This document shows, one piece after another, positions 24,853 to 31,273 of a DNA stretch of 38,117 nucleotides. Source of the DNA: Avimonoglobus sp965151315 (lineage in GTDB: Bacteria; Bacillota; Clostridia; UBA1381). The position numbers were made by a program, and so were the translations under genes. The notes beneath the pieces are model-generated. The model did not search any database and was not told where the DNA came from. It saw nothing but the letters and a program-made list of their open reading frames with translations. Position 1 is the first letter of the stretch. The number at the start of each line of letters is the position of its first letter. The DNA lies in assembly GCA_965151315.1 (NCBI GenBank), contig CBCTZG010000023.1, positions 1 to 38,117 on the forward strand, written 5' to 3'.

Positions 24853-26478
24853 TTAAACCGCCGCCTTTCTATTGAATTGTCCCGCAAGGTTCAAAAACTG
24901 CCGGTATTCGTCCTGATAACGGAATCTCACTAAAATGCGCTTGTCCTCATAAATAACAATTTCTTTCACCAGGCTTGCCAAAATCATCCGGTTTAACTCA
25001 CGGATTTCACCATATTCAGAAAACACCTGTATCCATGCCATACCCTTTTGGATTTCATCGTTGATATTTGCCTGTTCGCCGTCCAGCAAAGTCAGTTCCC
25101 TTTCCAGTTTTTCAATGGACAGCCGAATATCGGCACACAAATCCTCGTAGCTTTCCCGGCTTTCCTTATGGTCGATAAACCGCTGTTCCACCAATGCAAT
25201 GGTACGCTGTAAGTCTTGGACTTCCTGTTCTTTTTCATGCCGCGCCTTGCTTATTTCCGCAAGCTTCGCCGCTTTGATTTGTGACAGCGGGATTGCGCTC
25301 AATCGCTTTGATAAATCCACTACATTTTTACAATAGGTATTGACTGCGGTAAAAACCGAGGTGTATAAAACCTTCTCATTTACCCGGTGGGAGCTGCACC
25401 CCATCTTCAGCTTGTTTCTCGAACACATATAGTAGGCATAAACCGTATCCTTATATTTTGCCGTCCGCCGTACAAGGCTGTCGCCGCAGTCCGCGCATTT
25501 CAAAAAGCCGGAAAACAGGTACGGTTCCTCCTTGCCGGGACTTACCCGTGTATCCTGCCTGATCAACTGCTGCATCCGTTCAAAAAAATCCGGTGGGATG
25601 ATTGCTTCATGGTTGTTTTCTTTGACCGCCCATTCGCTCCGGTCTTTTTCAATCACCTTTTTGACTTTATAATTGATGGTCGTATGCTTTCCCTGTATCA
25701 GCGTACCCGCATAGATTGGATTTTTCAGGATACGGAGCACTGCTTTGGCCGACCATCTTGCAGTATGCCGCCTTTGTGTATTTGCTTTGAATTTGCTCCC
25801 GCTCAGCTTTTTATATTCTGCCGGGGACGGGACGTTTAACAAGTTCAGCTTTTCCGCTATCGCATAGGCGCTGATCCCCATATAGCGCAAAGAAAAAATC
25901 TGCTTGATAATCGGAGCCGCGTCTTGGTCAACCACCAATTTATGCTTGTCCTCCGGCGATTTACAATATCCCATTACAACAAACGCGCCGATATATTCGC
26001 CGTTCTGCCGCTTGACTTCCAAATGGCTGCGGATTTTCACCGACGTGTCGCGGATATAGGAATCGTTCAAAATATTTTTGAACGCCATAATCAGCTTTGT
26101 ATTACTGCTGCTGTCCTCTTTATAGTCAATGTTATCATTGATGGAAACAAAGCGGACCCCCATTGCAGGGAATAGCTTTTCCAGGTAATAGCCAGCGTCT
26201 ATGTATTCCCTTGCAAACCGTGACAAGTCCTTAACAATCACACAGTTTATTTTTCGCTGCATAATGCAGTCAATCATATCCCTAAACCTTGGCCGGTTAA
26301 AGCTGGAGCCGGAATACCCATCGTCTGCAAATTCCTTGAAGAGCCTAATTTCTCGGTGTCTGCTCAAAAAATCCATTCCCAATGCACGCTGATTGGCAAT
26401 GCTGTCGCTTTCCGCCTTATCTCCGTCCTCTTTAGAAAGACGCAAATACAGAGCAGCCATATATTCTGTTTTTGACAT
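24853..26478 (-). CDS. Large serine recombinase 1 of a triplet
   Basis: This 541-residue recombinase is the first gene of a three-recombinase operon. The ATG at 26478 is six bases after a perfect AGGAGG. The catalytic Ser15 lies in ALYLRLSKEDGD. Further motifs are ADDGYSGSSFNRPRF, VKDLSRFAREYIDAGYY and GVRFVSINDNIDY. A DNA-binding recombinase domain follows, then a zinc ribbon (CADCGDSLVRR ... YYMCSRNKLKMGC) and a coiled coil (EQEVQDLQRTIALVEQRF). Triplets of adjacent serine integrases are known from some Bacillota integrative elements; which of the three cuts and which assists is generally unresolved. Confidence 0.94.
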   Translation of the reverse strand: MSKTEYMAALYLRLSKEDGDKAESDSIANQRALGMDFLSRHREIRLFKEFADDGYSGSSFNRPRFRDMIDCIMQRKINCVIVKDLSRFAREYIDAGYYLEKLFPAMGVRFVSINDNIDYKEDSSSNTKLIMAFKNILNDSYIRDTSVKIRSHLEVKRQNGEYIGAFVVMGYCKSPEDKHKLVVDQDAAPIIKQIFSLRYMGISAYAIAEKLNLLNVPSPAEYKKLSGSKFKANTQRRHTARWSAKAVLRILKNPIYAGTLIQGKHTTINYKVKKVIEKDRSEWAVKENNHEAIIPPDFFERMQQLIRQDTRVSPGKEEPYLFSGFLKCADCGDSLVRRTAKYKDTVYAYYMCSRNKLKMGCSSHRVNEKVLYTSVFTAVNTYCKNVVDLSKRLSAIPLSQIKAAKLAEISKARHEKEQEVQDLQRTIALVEQRFIDHKESRESYEDLCADIRLSIEKLERELTLLDGEQANINDEIQKGMAWIQVFSEYGEIRELNRMILASLVKEIVIYEDKRILVRFRYQDEYRQFLNLAGQFNRKAAV

Positions 26479-26574
26479 AAAAAACCTCCTGTACATTAAC
26501 ATAGAGCGAATCAAACCCATGCTAATATCCAAGAGTTTCGGAACTGTCCTATTCAATTTTATAAGTCTGAACTA

Positions 26575-26603
26575 ATTATACCAAAAAACCTGCTGAGAGT
26601 CCA
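26575..26603 (-). promoter_or_regulatory. Likely promoter of the recombinase operon
   Basis: On the minus strand TGGACT (26603-26598), 17 bases, then TATAAT (26580-26575) with a TGG extension. The leader to the first recombinase ATG is roughly 90 bases. Confidence 0.55.
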
Positions 26604-26645
26604 GACTTTTTTTGGGCTTGATTAAATTTTGTGCATCCTGCTGTA

Positions 26646-26897
26646 TTATATAAGTGTATTCAGATAGTCAATAAAACAATCCTCAATGGTTTTTCCGCTT
26701 TTTGAAAATTCAAGCTTTACAACATAACCGTTACATAAAAAGCAATATGGATTTTTCACCTGTGCGATATATTCTTTAATTTTCCTTTCCGGCGGGTCTT
26801 TGGGATTGATTTTGATAGTATCAATATTGACAAGCTGTGATTTATCCACCGTTGTAATGTCTGCATATTTCATCTTCATGATTTCATTGGAATTCAT
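26646..26897 (-). CDS. Small DUF6870-like protein
   Basis: This 83-residue protein starts at ATG 26897 with AAAGGA 9 bases before. The sequence includes MKMKYADITTVDKSQLVNID and NPKDPPERKIKEYIAQVKN, then PYCFLCNGYVVKLEFS. It resembles small proteins (DUF6870-type) encoded on Bacillota integrative elements, usually next to recombinase or relaxase genes. No catalytic motif is obvious. It precedes the recombinase triplet in the same direction. The family name is from memory of the pattern and should be checked. Confidence 0.6.
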   Translation of the reverse strand: MNSNEIMKMKYADITTVDKSQLVNIDTIKINPKDPPERKIKEYIAQVKNPYCFLCNGYVVKLEFSKSGKTIEDCFIDYLNTLI

Positions 26898-26948
26898 ATA
26901 AATATTTCCTTTCATTTTTGTTCTTTACATTATATATTAAACAAAGGC

Positions 26949-26984
26949 AAACGGCAGACTGTCTATTGGGGCAGCCTGCCGTTT
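26949..26984. terminator. Long GC-rich hairpin upstream of the DUF6870-like gene
   Basis: AAACGGCAG and CTGCCGTTT form a 9-bp stem, extended by an inner CTG/CAG pairing across one mismatch, with a loop of about 10 bases. Its orientation fits termination of transcripts coming from the sigma-like gene, but the T-run is short. Confidence 0.5.
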
Positions 26985-27125
26985 ATCCTAATGTTTCTGC
27001 CAAATACTCATTCTCTGCATCCTGCCGGTTACACAAGTATCATGGAATCAACTCCACACTCTTTCACAAGCGCATCAAGCATTCCCCCGGCTCATTGCCG
27101 GGCTGCTATCCAGACGTGAGGTTAG
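26985..27125 (-). pseudogene. Possible decayed small gene
   Basis: No intact gene is visible. On the minus strand protein-like fragments occur in two frames: GNEPGECLMRL and YLCNRQDAENEYLAETLG in one, and MLDALVKECGVDSMILV in another, interrupted by stops. They could be the end of one gene broken by compensating frameshifts. A small CCCGGC/GCCGGG hairpin at 27086-27102 is embedded. The family was not recognised and the call is tentative. Confidence 0.25.
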
Positions 27126-27175
27126 GACTTAGCAGAAGTATCATTATATAGCCTATGGAGTCATTGCAATCCTTT

Positions 27176-27313
27176 TCACCACAAAAAGTAACTATCACAA
27201 ACAATATCGCAAGCGTGTTCTGATATGTCGCTTTGGCTTCCGCCGCCATAGGCAATGTGCAGATAACGATCTATTTTATTGTCAATGAACACAAGCGAAT
27301 AAAAAATATTCTC
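27176..27313 (-). pseudogene. Short protein-like open frame, possible gene fragment
   Basis: A 45-codon open frame begins after a TAG, 30 bases downstream of the sigma-like gene, and ends at TGA 27178-27176. It contains FIDNKIDRYLHIAYGGGSQS followed by DISEHACDIVCDSYFLW, which looks like real protein. The only conventional start is the GTG at 27292, giving 38 residues, with an AGGAG too far upstream. It may be the remains of an element gene that normally follows the sigma factor. I do not recognise the family. Confidence 0.35.
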
Positions 27314-27342
27314 CTATATATCACCAGAAAAATCCGCATTAT

Positions 27343-27765
27343 TTAAACCCCCTTTTTTAAAATTCCTTCAATTTTTTTAAGAGCTTTATTGATTGATTTA
27401 CTAACTGCCATCACACTTGTATGTTCCGCTCTGGCTATCTCTGTTACCGTCATATCCTGAAAATAACGTGCGTAAATCCGTTTTGCCTGCTTTTCTGTCA
27501 ACATCTGAATTGCTTTATATATTTCTTTTTGCGTCACCTTTCTTTCATAAATTTCTTGCGGCGAAGCAGAAACAAACACAATATCATTCTCTATCCCGTC
27601 ACCGGCGTCAAGAGAATAAAACGCCCGGTGATAACGTATCTTTTCCTTTTGCGCCTTTTCAATCCGGACAAATTCAGCAATTGCTTGTGCGATTTCGTCC
27701 GATACCTCTATGTACGATTCTTCCTTATACCAAGGATATTCGTCATGTAATTTAATTTTCTTCAT
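27343..27765 (-). CDS. Sigma-70-like factor of Tn916/Tn1549-type elements
   Basis: This 140-residue sigma-factor-like protein starts MKKIKLHDEYPWYKEESYIE and contains AFYSLDAGDGIENDIVFVS, a signature of the small sigma-like proteins on Bacillota conjugative elements. The C-terminal region-4-type helix-turn-helix covers about 85-138 (LTEKQAKRIYARYFQDMTVTEIA). The ATG at 27765 has GGAGGAAAAG upstream. In such elements this gene usually precedes excisionase and integrase genes; here it is followed only by remnants, the DUF6870-like gene and the recombinase triplet. The leader upstream carries an attenuator-like structure. Confidence 0.88.
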   Translation of the reverse strand: MKKIKLHDEYPWYKEESYIEVSDEIAQAIAEFVRIEKAQKEKIRYHRAFYSLDAGDGIENDIVFVSASPQEIYERKVTQKEIYKAIQMLTEKQAKRIYARYFQDMTVTEIARAEHTSVMAVSKSINKALKKIEGILKKGV

Positions 27766-27833
27766 TTTACTTTTCCTCCAGTTAAATTTTTTTTAAATTC
27801 AAACTGGAGTAGGCGGCGCCCTTGGCATATAAA

Positions 27834-27947
27834 CTAAAAACGTGTAATAAAAAAGACCAAAAAAGCCCTATAGCTAAGACTTTTTTGGTCTAACTTTATA
27901 AAATGTATATGCTCTGTTTCTATGGGAACATAATAGTATGTATTCAT
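27834..27947 (-). CDS. Putative 37-residue leader peptide overlapping a terminator
   Basis: A small open frame starts at ATG 27947, three bases after GAGGTG, and ends at TAG 27836-27834, 68 bases upstream of the sigma-like gene. It begins MNTYYYVPIETEHIHFI. Its second half runs straight through the intrinsic terminator at 27848-27891. The ribosome binding site is in one arm of a long hairpin (27951-28006). This is the layout of translation-controlled attenuators such as those upstream of tet(M) and erm genes. Coding is inferred from the start signal and position only. Confidence 0.5.
   Translation of the reverse strand: MNTYYYVPIETEHIHFIKLDQKSLSYRAFLVFFITRF
27848..27891 (-). terminator. Intrinsic terminator inside the leader of the sigma-like gene
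   Basis: On the minus strand AGACCAAAAAAG pairs perfectly with CTTTTTTGGTCT (12 bp) and is followed at once by six T residues. There is no gene upstream for it to end, so it is probably an attenuator controlling read-through into the sigma-like gene. Confidence 0.8.
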
Positions 27948-27950
27948 AGG

Positions 27951-28006
27951 CACCTCGCAAACGGCATGCCACAATTCTCTACTGTAGCATTTTAGTTTGC
28001 GATGTG
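27951..28006 (-). promoter_or_regulatory. 5' leader hairpin sequestering the leader-peptide ribosome binding site
   Basis: CACATCGCAAAC at the predicted 5' end of the transcript pairs with GTTTGCGAGGTG, which contains the GAGGTG site of the leader peptide (11 of 12 positions pair). The intervening sequence has small hairpins, including palindrome GGCATGCC. On the plus strand the same repeat is followed by a T-run, so a plus-strand terminator role is an alternative. Confidence 0.5.
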
Positions 28007-28009
28007 TTT

Positions 28010-28038
28010 TTTATACTATTTTAACCTGTTATTTGAAA
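28010..28038 (-). promoter_or_regulatory. Likely promoter of the leader and sigma-like gene
   Basis: On the minus strand TTTCAA (28038-28033), 17 bases, then TATAAA (28015-28010). The -35 region is weak. Transcription would begin close to 28003, at the first base of the leader hairpin. Between this promoter and 28212 I see no gene, only AT-rich sequence and a small GAAAC/GTTTC repeat near 28107-28119. Confidence 0.4.
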
Positions 28039-28212
28039 TTACTACAGCAATAAACTGTTGAAGCATATTCTCAAAAACTGATTTGCTCTCATAATCAAAT
28101 TCATAACGAAACTCCGTTTCAGGTCAATGGTATATGCGCTTATTCACTTTATCAAGCAAAAAAATCTGAAATTTATTTAGTGAAACATGTCATGTGATTA
28201 AAAATAAAGAAA

Positions 28213-28260
28213 ATAAAACCGACTTTGAAAAATGAAACTAAAGACTTTGACAGGTTTTAT
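28213..28260 (-). terminator. Probable terminator of the XRE repressor pair
   Basis: ATAAAACC and GGTTTTAT form an 8-bp stem around a loop of about 32 bases that itself contains the direct repeat GACTTTGA twice. It lies just past the stop codon of the second repressor and is followed on the minus strand by a T-rich tail. Confidence 0.5.
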
Positions 28261-28266
28261 GGTATA

Positions 28267-28632
28267 TTACTCCTGTTCATTAAATTCTATCAGAATTGCA
28301 TTTAATATATCTTGCTGACGCTCACTAAGCCCACCCTTACTCTTTTTGTTTTGGCTCTGAAATTCCAAAACCAACGTGTTCAGCAGATTCTGCTGACGCT
28401 GGGACAAATGTTCAACAACAATAGCTTTTTCCTTCTCAATTCCAACCAAATAATTTAATGGAACATGAAATATTATAGAAAGCTCAATCAATCGTTCTAT
28501 TGACGGCATTTTATAATTTGATTCCCATCTGCCAATAGTCGCAACAGTAACACCAAGTTTTTTTGACAACTGCTTTTGCGTCAAGCCGGATTGCTTCCTT
28601 AAATTTTTTATCAACATTCCTAAATCAAACAC
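28267..28632 (-). CDS. XRE-family HTH regulator, second of a tandem pair
   Basis: This 121-residue regulator starts with GTG at 28632, 8 bases after AAAGGGA. The Cro/C1-type helix-turn-helix occupies about 6-62 (SGLTQKQLSKKLGVTVATIG, RWESNYKMPSIERLIELS). The tail carries two copies of an LSxRQQxxLNxxxxEF motif (LSQRQQNLLNTLVLEF and LSERQQDILNAILIEF). It is a clear paralogue of the gene 31 bases upstream, so the pair arose by duplication. Probably a repressor of the divergent gene or of the element. Confidence 0.9.
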   Translation of the reverse strand: MFDLGMLIKNLRKQSGLTQKQLSKKLGVTVATIGRWESNYKMPSIERLIELSIIFHVPLNYLVGIEKEKAIVVEHLSQRQQNLLNTLVLEFQSQNKKSKGGLSERQQDILNAILIEFNEQE

Positions 28633-28663
28633 AGACTATTCCCTTTCTATACTATGAGTTGTA

Positions 28664-29020
28664 TTATTTTTGAAATTCTTTAAATAATATGTTTATTATT
28701 TTTTGTTGCCTTTGTGTTAACTCTCCACGGATCTTTTCTCCGTTTTCAAATTCTAAAACTAACATATTAAGTAATTCCTGCTGACTTTCCGTCAGACGTT
28801 CGATTACAATTGCTTTTTCTTTCTCTCTTCCAATCAGATAGTTTAAAGGAACGTTATATAATACAGATAAATCAATTAAATGCTCTGTTGAAGGCATTTT
28901 GTAATTATTTTCCCATCGTCCAACTGTGGCAGCAGAAACATTCAAACGCCTAGCCACTTGCATCTGAGTATAATTATTAGTTTTCCGCAAATTTGTTAAC
29001 AATAATCCCAAATCAAACAT
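28664..29020 (-). CDS. XRE-family HTH regulator, first of a tandem pair
   Basis: This 118-residue protein has a Cro/C1-type helix-turn-helix at about 6-62 (YTQMQVARRLNVSAATVGRW, ENNYKMPSTEHLIDLS). Its tail again holds two LTxxQQxxxNxLxxEF units (LTESQQELLNMLVLEF, LTQRQQKIINILFKEF). The ATG at 29020 follows GGAGTG. It is divergent from the sigma-4/alpha-CTD gene. A palindrome at 29068-29080 lies between the two start codons and overlaps the promoter regions, a likely binding site for this protein or its paralogue. Confidence 0.9.
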   Translation of the reverse strand: MFDLGLLLTNLRKTNNYTQMQVARRLNVSAATVGRWENNYKMPSTEHLIDLSVLYNVPLNYLIGREKEKAIVIERLTESQQELLNMLVLEFENGEKIRGELTQRQQKIINILFKEFQK

Positions 29021-29048
29021 AATACACTCCTGATATTGATTTAAAATT

Positions 29049-29057
29049 ATTATACCA
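29049..29057 (-). promoter_or_regulatory. Extended -10 promoter of the XRE pair
   Basis: On the minus strand TGGTATAAT is an extended -10 element. The corresponding -35 region is poor and overlaps the palindrome at 29068-29080, so operator binding would block this promoter too. Confidence 0.55.
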
Positions 29058-29060
29058 TTA

Positions 29061-29090
29061 TTGACTAAACCTATTAGGTTATGTTATAAT
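29061..29090 (+). promoter_or_regulatory. Sigma-A promoter with palindromic operator
   Basis: TTGACT (29061-29066), 18 bases, TATAAT (29085-29090). The spacer contains the perfect palindrome AACCTATTAGGTT (29068-29080). A related imperfect palindrome, ACCCTAAAGGTT, lies at 29102-29113, about 34 bases further down, near the expected transcript start. Two half-similar operators flanking a promoter suggest cooperative repression. Confidence 0.7.
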
Positions 29091-29133
29091 AAAATTATAT
29101 TACCCTAAAGGTTATATTTTGGGAGGAAATACT

Positions 29134-29853
29134 GTGATTGATATAAAATATGTAGCCCGTATTTATTGCGCTGCGACAAAAACAGAAAATAGAACCAGCG
29201 AAATGTACATACAAGGAATATTTGACGCATTACATAATCTTTCAAGTAGGGAATGTTTAGCGTTAAAATACAGATACAAAGATGGTATGACATTCAAGCA
29301 AATAGGTGACAAACTAAACGGATTAACAGCAAATCGAGCAAGCCAGATCATATCATCAGCTTTAAGGCATATTCGTCATATGCCGAATGTTTACATTGAT
29401 GTCCCCCAGCTAATCCAAAAATACGAAGATCTAAAAAAACTTTTAGAAACGAAAAATTCAATCATAAGTGAAAAAAATTCTATTATATACGAGCAGAGTC
29501 AAATAATTTCTAACAATCGCGCTAAGATTGACATTTTGAGTCGGCAGCTTGAAATTTTATTATTTAAACAACCCTTATGTCTAACTACAAATAACCAAGA
29601 TATCAAAATCGAAAAAATATCTTTTTCAAAAAAAACATTGAATGCGCTTAAAAATGCGCAAATATTATCTTGCCTGGACCTACTTACTTTTGAGAGCTTT
29701 GATGAAATTTTGTCAATACAAAGAATCGGTACTGCATCTATTCGTGAAATAATCGTTAAAATGCTTGAACTCGGTCATCATGAATGGGTTTATGAAACCA
29801 TGCGTAATACTACTGCTTCCTTGCGGGATAATTTACAAAAATTATTATCTTAA
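29134..29853 (+). CDS. Sigma-region-4-like / RNAP alpha-CTD-like fusion regulator
   Basis: This 239-residue protein starts with GTG at 29134, seven bases after GGAGG. Residues 33-83 match sigma-70 region 4, with LSSRECLALKYRYKDGMTFK and NRASQIISSALRHIRH resembling the sigma DNA-recognition helix. Residues 93-145 are a coiled coil (KNSIISEKNSIIYEQSQIIS). Residues 160-214 closely resemble the helix-hairpin-helix alpha C-terminal domain of RNA polymerase (FSKKTLNALKNAQILSCLDL and IQRIGTASIREIIVKMLELG). It has no sigma region 2, so it is not a complete sigma factor. It may act as a DNA-binding co-activator. It faces two XRE regulators across shared operators. Confidence 0.85.
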   Translation: MIDIKYVARIYCAATKTENRTSEMYIQGIFDALHNLSSRECLALKYRYKDGMTFKQIGDKLNGLTANRASQIISSALRHIRHMPNVYIDVPQLIQKYEDLKKLLETKNSIISEKNSIIYEQSQIISNNRAKIDILSRQLEILLFKQPLCLTTNNQDIKIEKISFSKKTLNALKNAQILSCLDLLTFESFDEILSIQRIGTASIREIIVKMLELGHHEWVYETMRNTTASLRDNLQKLLS

Positions 29854-29909
29854 ATAATATCAAAATTTCAATTTACAGTACGGCAATCCTCCCGAATACC
29901 ACGACACAA

Positions 29910-29938
29910 AAATAAGCGGTCAATTTGACCGCTTATTT
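29910..29938. terminator. Bidirectional terminator
   Basis: AAATAAGCGGTCA and TGACCGCTTATTT form a perfect 13-bp stem over a 3-base loop between two converging genes. The AT-rich ends supply a T-run on each strand. Confidence 0.85.
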
Positions 29939-29952
29939 ATCCATACTTTTAT

Positions 29953-31251
29953 CTAAAACATACCGGCTTCTTGAGCTTCATAGATGATCTTTGCCATATC
30001 GCCTCGGGTGAATAAATCCATTTTATCTGCTTGTTCCCGAGTGATTATATTTTGCTCTACTAATATATTTAACGCCTCTTCCCAGTCGAAGTCATACGTC
30101 CCGGCGGCACGGAGTAATATTGATGCAAATTCCGTCCCGGTAACTGTTCTGTCCGGCGCAAATTCGCCGTCTCCCACGCCGGCAATCAGACCCAGGTCAT
30201 ATGCCTGTGAAGCCGATGCATATCCCCAATGTGTTTGCGGCACATCGCTGAATACCTGCACACTTTCATCCGGAGATTTCTGTGGAACTTCTAATACGCG
30301 GAGAACCATCGCCGCCGCTTCAATCCGCGTCATAGGTTTTAACAGATCCAGTCCGTTGTCATTTCCGAACAAAATCCCCTGCTGCTGCAATACCTGTGCT
30401 TCTGCCTCATATGTTGGTTTTGTATCATTCATCATATTCATTTCCGTAGATATGGTATTAAAAAAGTCTTTTACATTATATAACTTGTATAATTCAAGAT
30501 CTTTTACCCAATCATACAAAACGTGGTTTTTTTCATCAGGTTTACGATATTTACCCATATACATGCGTACGACATACTCTGCACTATTGCATTGAATATA
30601 CAGAAAAGAGCAGGAAGAATCAAGGACAACAAATTTTATTTCTTTTATTTCATCCAAATCAATACCGCTTAAAATTTCTGACATTCTTTGTTCATTCTGC
30701 AGCAGATTAAAACTGTATTCATTTATGAAATACATAGAAAGATTTTTGCTTACATATTCTTTTTCATTTGGCATTTTCCCGTCCGAAAAATATTTGTGAC
30801 AAAGCAAAATATGATCTTTATCCTCCTCTGAAGGTTCATCAACATACCGATTATTTGGCATTATTAAATAATACTCATCTGAAATCAAATAATTGAAAAC
30901 ATTATTTTCAGCATATTGCTGTGCATAGTAAGAATTATCCACATAAAACACCTTCAAAATTTTGTCTTCATTCACTTCGTATTCTTGTTTTACTTGTTCT
31001 TTCATGATTTCATCATCAGCTGAGAACCCTATTTTTTCCCGTGCATATCCCGGTGCAATTAAATAAAGGTCGATCAGTTCATCTATTTTTCTCCCGTTTT
31101 CTTCCTTTATGGTTTCCAGTACAGCCGGCTCAGCTTCCGGAGAAAGCCATATACTACTCATTTTTTCAGCAAGTGTTTGATTATCTTCCGCAAAAACCAT
31201 GTTAGAACATAGCAGCATCATAATAATCATAACCGATATAAATTTTTTCAT
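29953..31251 (-). CDS. Secreted SLH-domain protein of unknown function
   Basis: This 432-residue exported protein has a signal peptide at 1-21 (ending NMVFA). The region from 22 to about 285 has no recognisable family and is rich in acidic residues and tyrosine. Three SLH-type segments follow: one near 290-325 (LKPMTRIEAAAMVLRVL), one near 330-380 (WGYASASQAYDLGLIAGVGD) and a shortened last copy (LFTRGDMAKIIYEAQ). These should tie it to cell wall polymer. It begins 22 bases after the metalloprotease gene and is probably co-transcribed, so it may anchor, regulate or be processed by the protease. That link is inference. Confidence 0.85.
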   Translation of the reverse strand: MKKFISVMIIMMLLCSNMVFAEDNQTLAEKMSSIWLSPEAEPAVLETIKEENGRKIDELIDLYLIAPGYAREKIGFSADDEIMKEQVKQEYEVNEDKILKVFYVDNSYYAQQYAENNVFNYLISDEYYLIMPNNRYVDEPSEEDKDHILLCHKYFSDGKMPNEKEYVSKNLSMYFINEYSFNLLQNEQRMSEILSGIDLDEIKEIKFVVLDSSCSFLYIQCNSAEYVVRMYMGKYRKPDEKNHVLYDWVKDLELYKLYNVKDFFNTISTEMNMMNDTKPTYEAEAQVLQQQGILFGNDNGLDLLKPMTRIEAAAMVLRVLEVPQKSPDESVQVFSDVPQTHWGYASASQAYDLGLIAGVGDGEFAPDRTVTGTEFASILLRAAGTYDFDWEEALNILVEQNIITREQADKMDLFTRGDMAKIIYEAQEAGMF

Positions 31252-31273
31252 TATATTATCAGTCCTTTCATGA

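Noticed and set aside
21648..26478. Insertion sequence or transposon ends around the recombinases
   Set aside because: No terminal inverted repeats or target duplications were found; large serine recombinases use att sites, which cannot be identified without an empty site.
26949..26984. Integron attC-like site
   Set aside because: It is a simple hairpin without R-box core sites, and no tyrosine integron integrase is present.
27854..28006. CRISPR-like or tandem repeat array
   Set aside because: The repeats are two unrelated inverted repeats forming hairpins, with no regular repeat-spacer pattern anywhere in the window.
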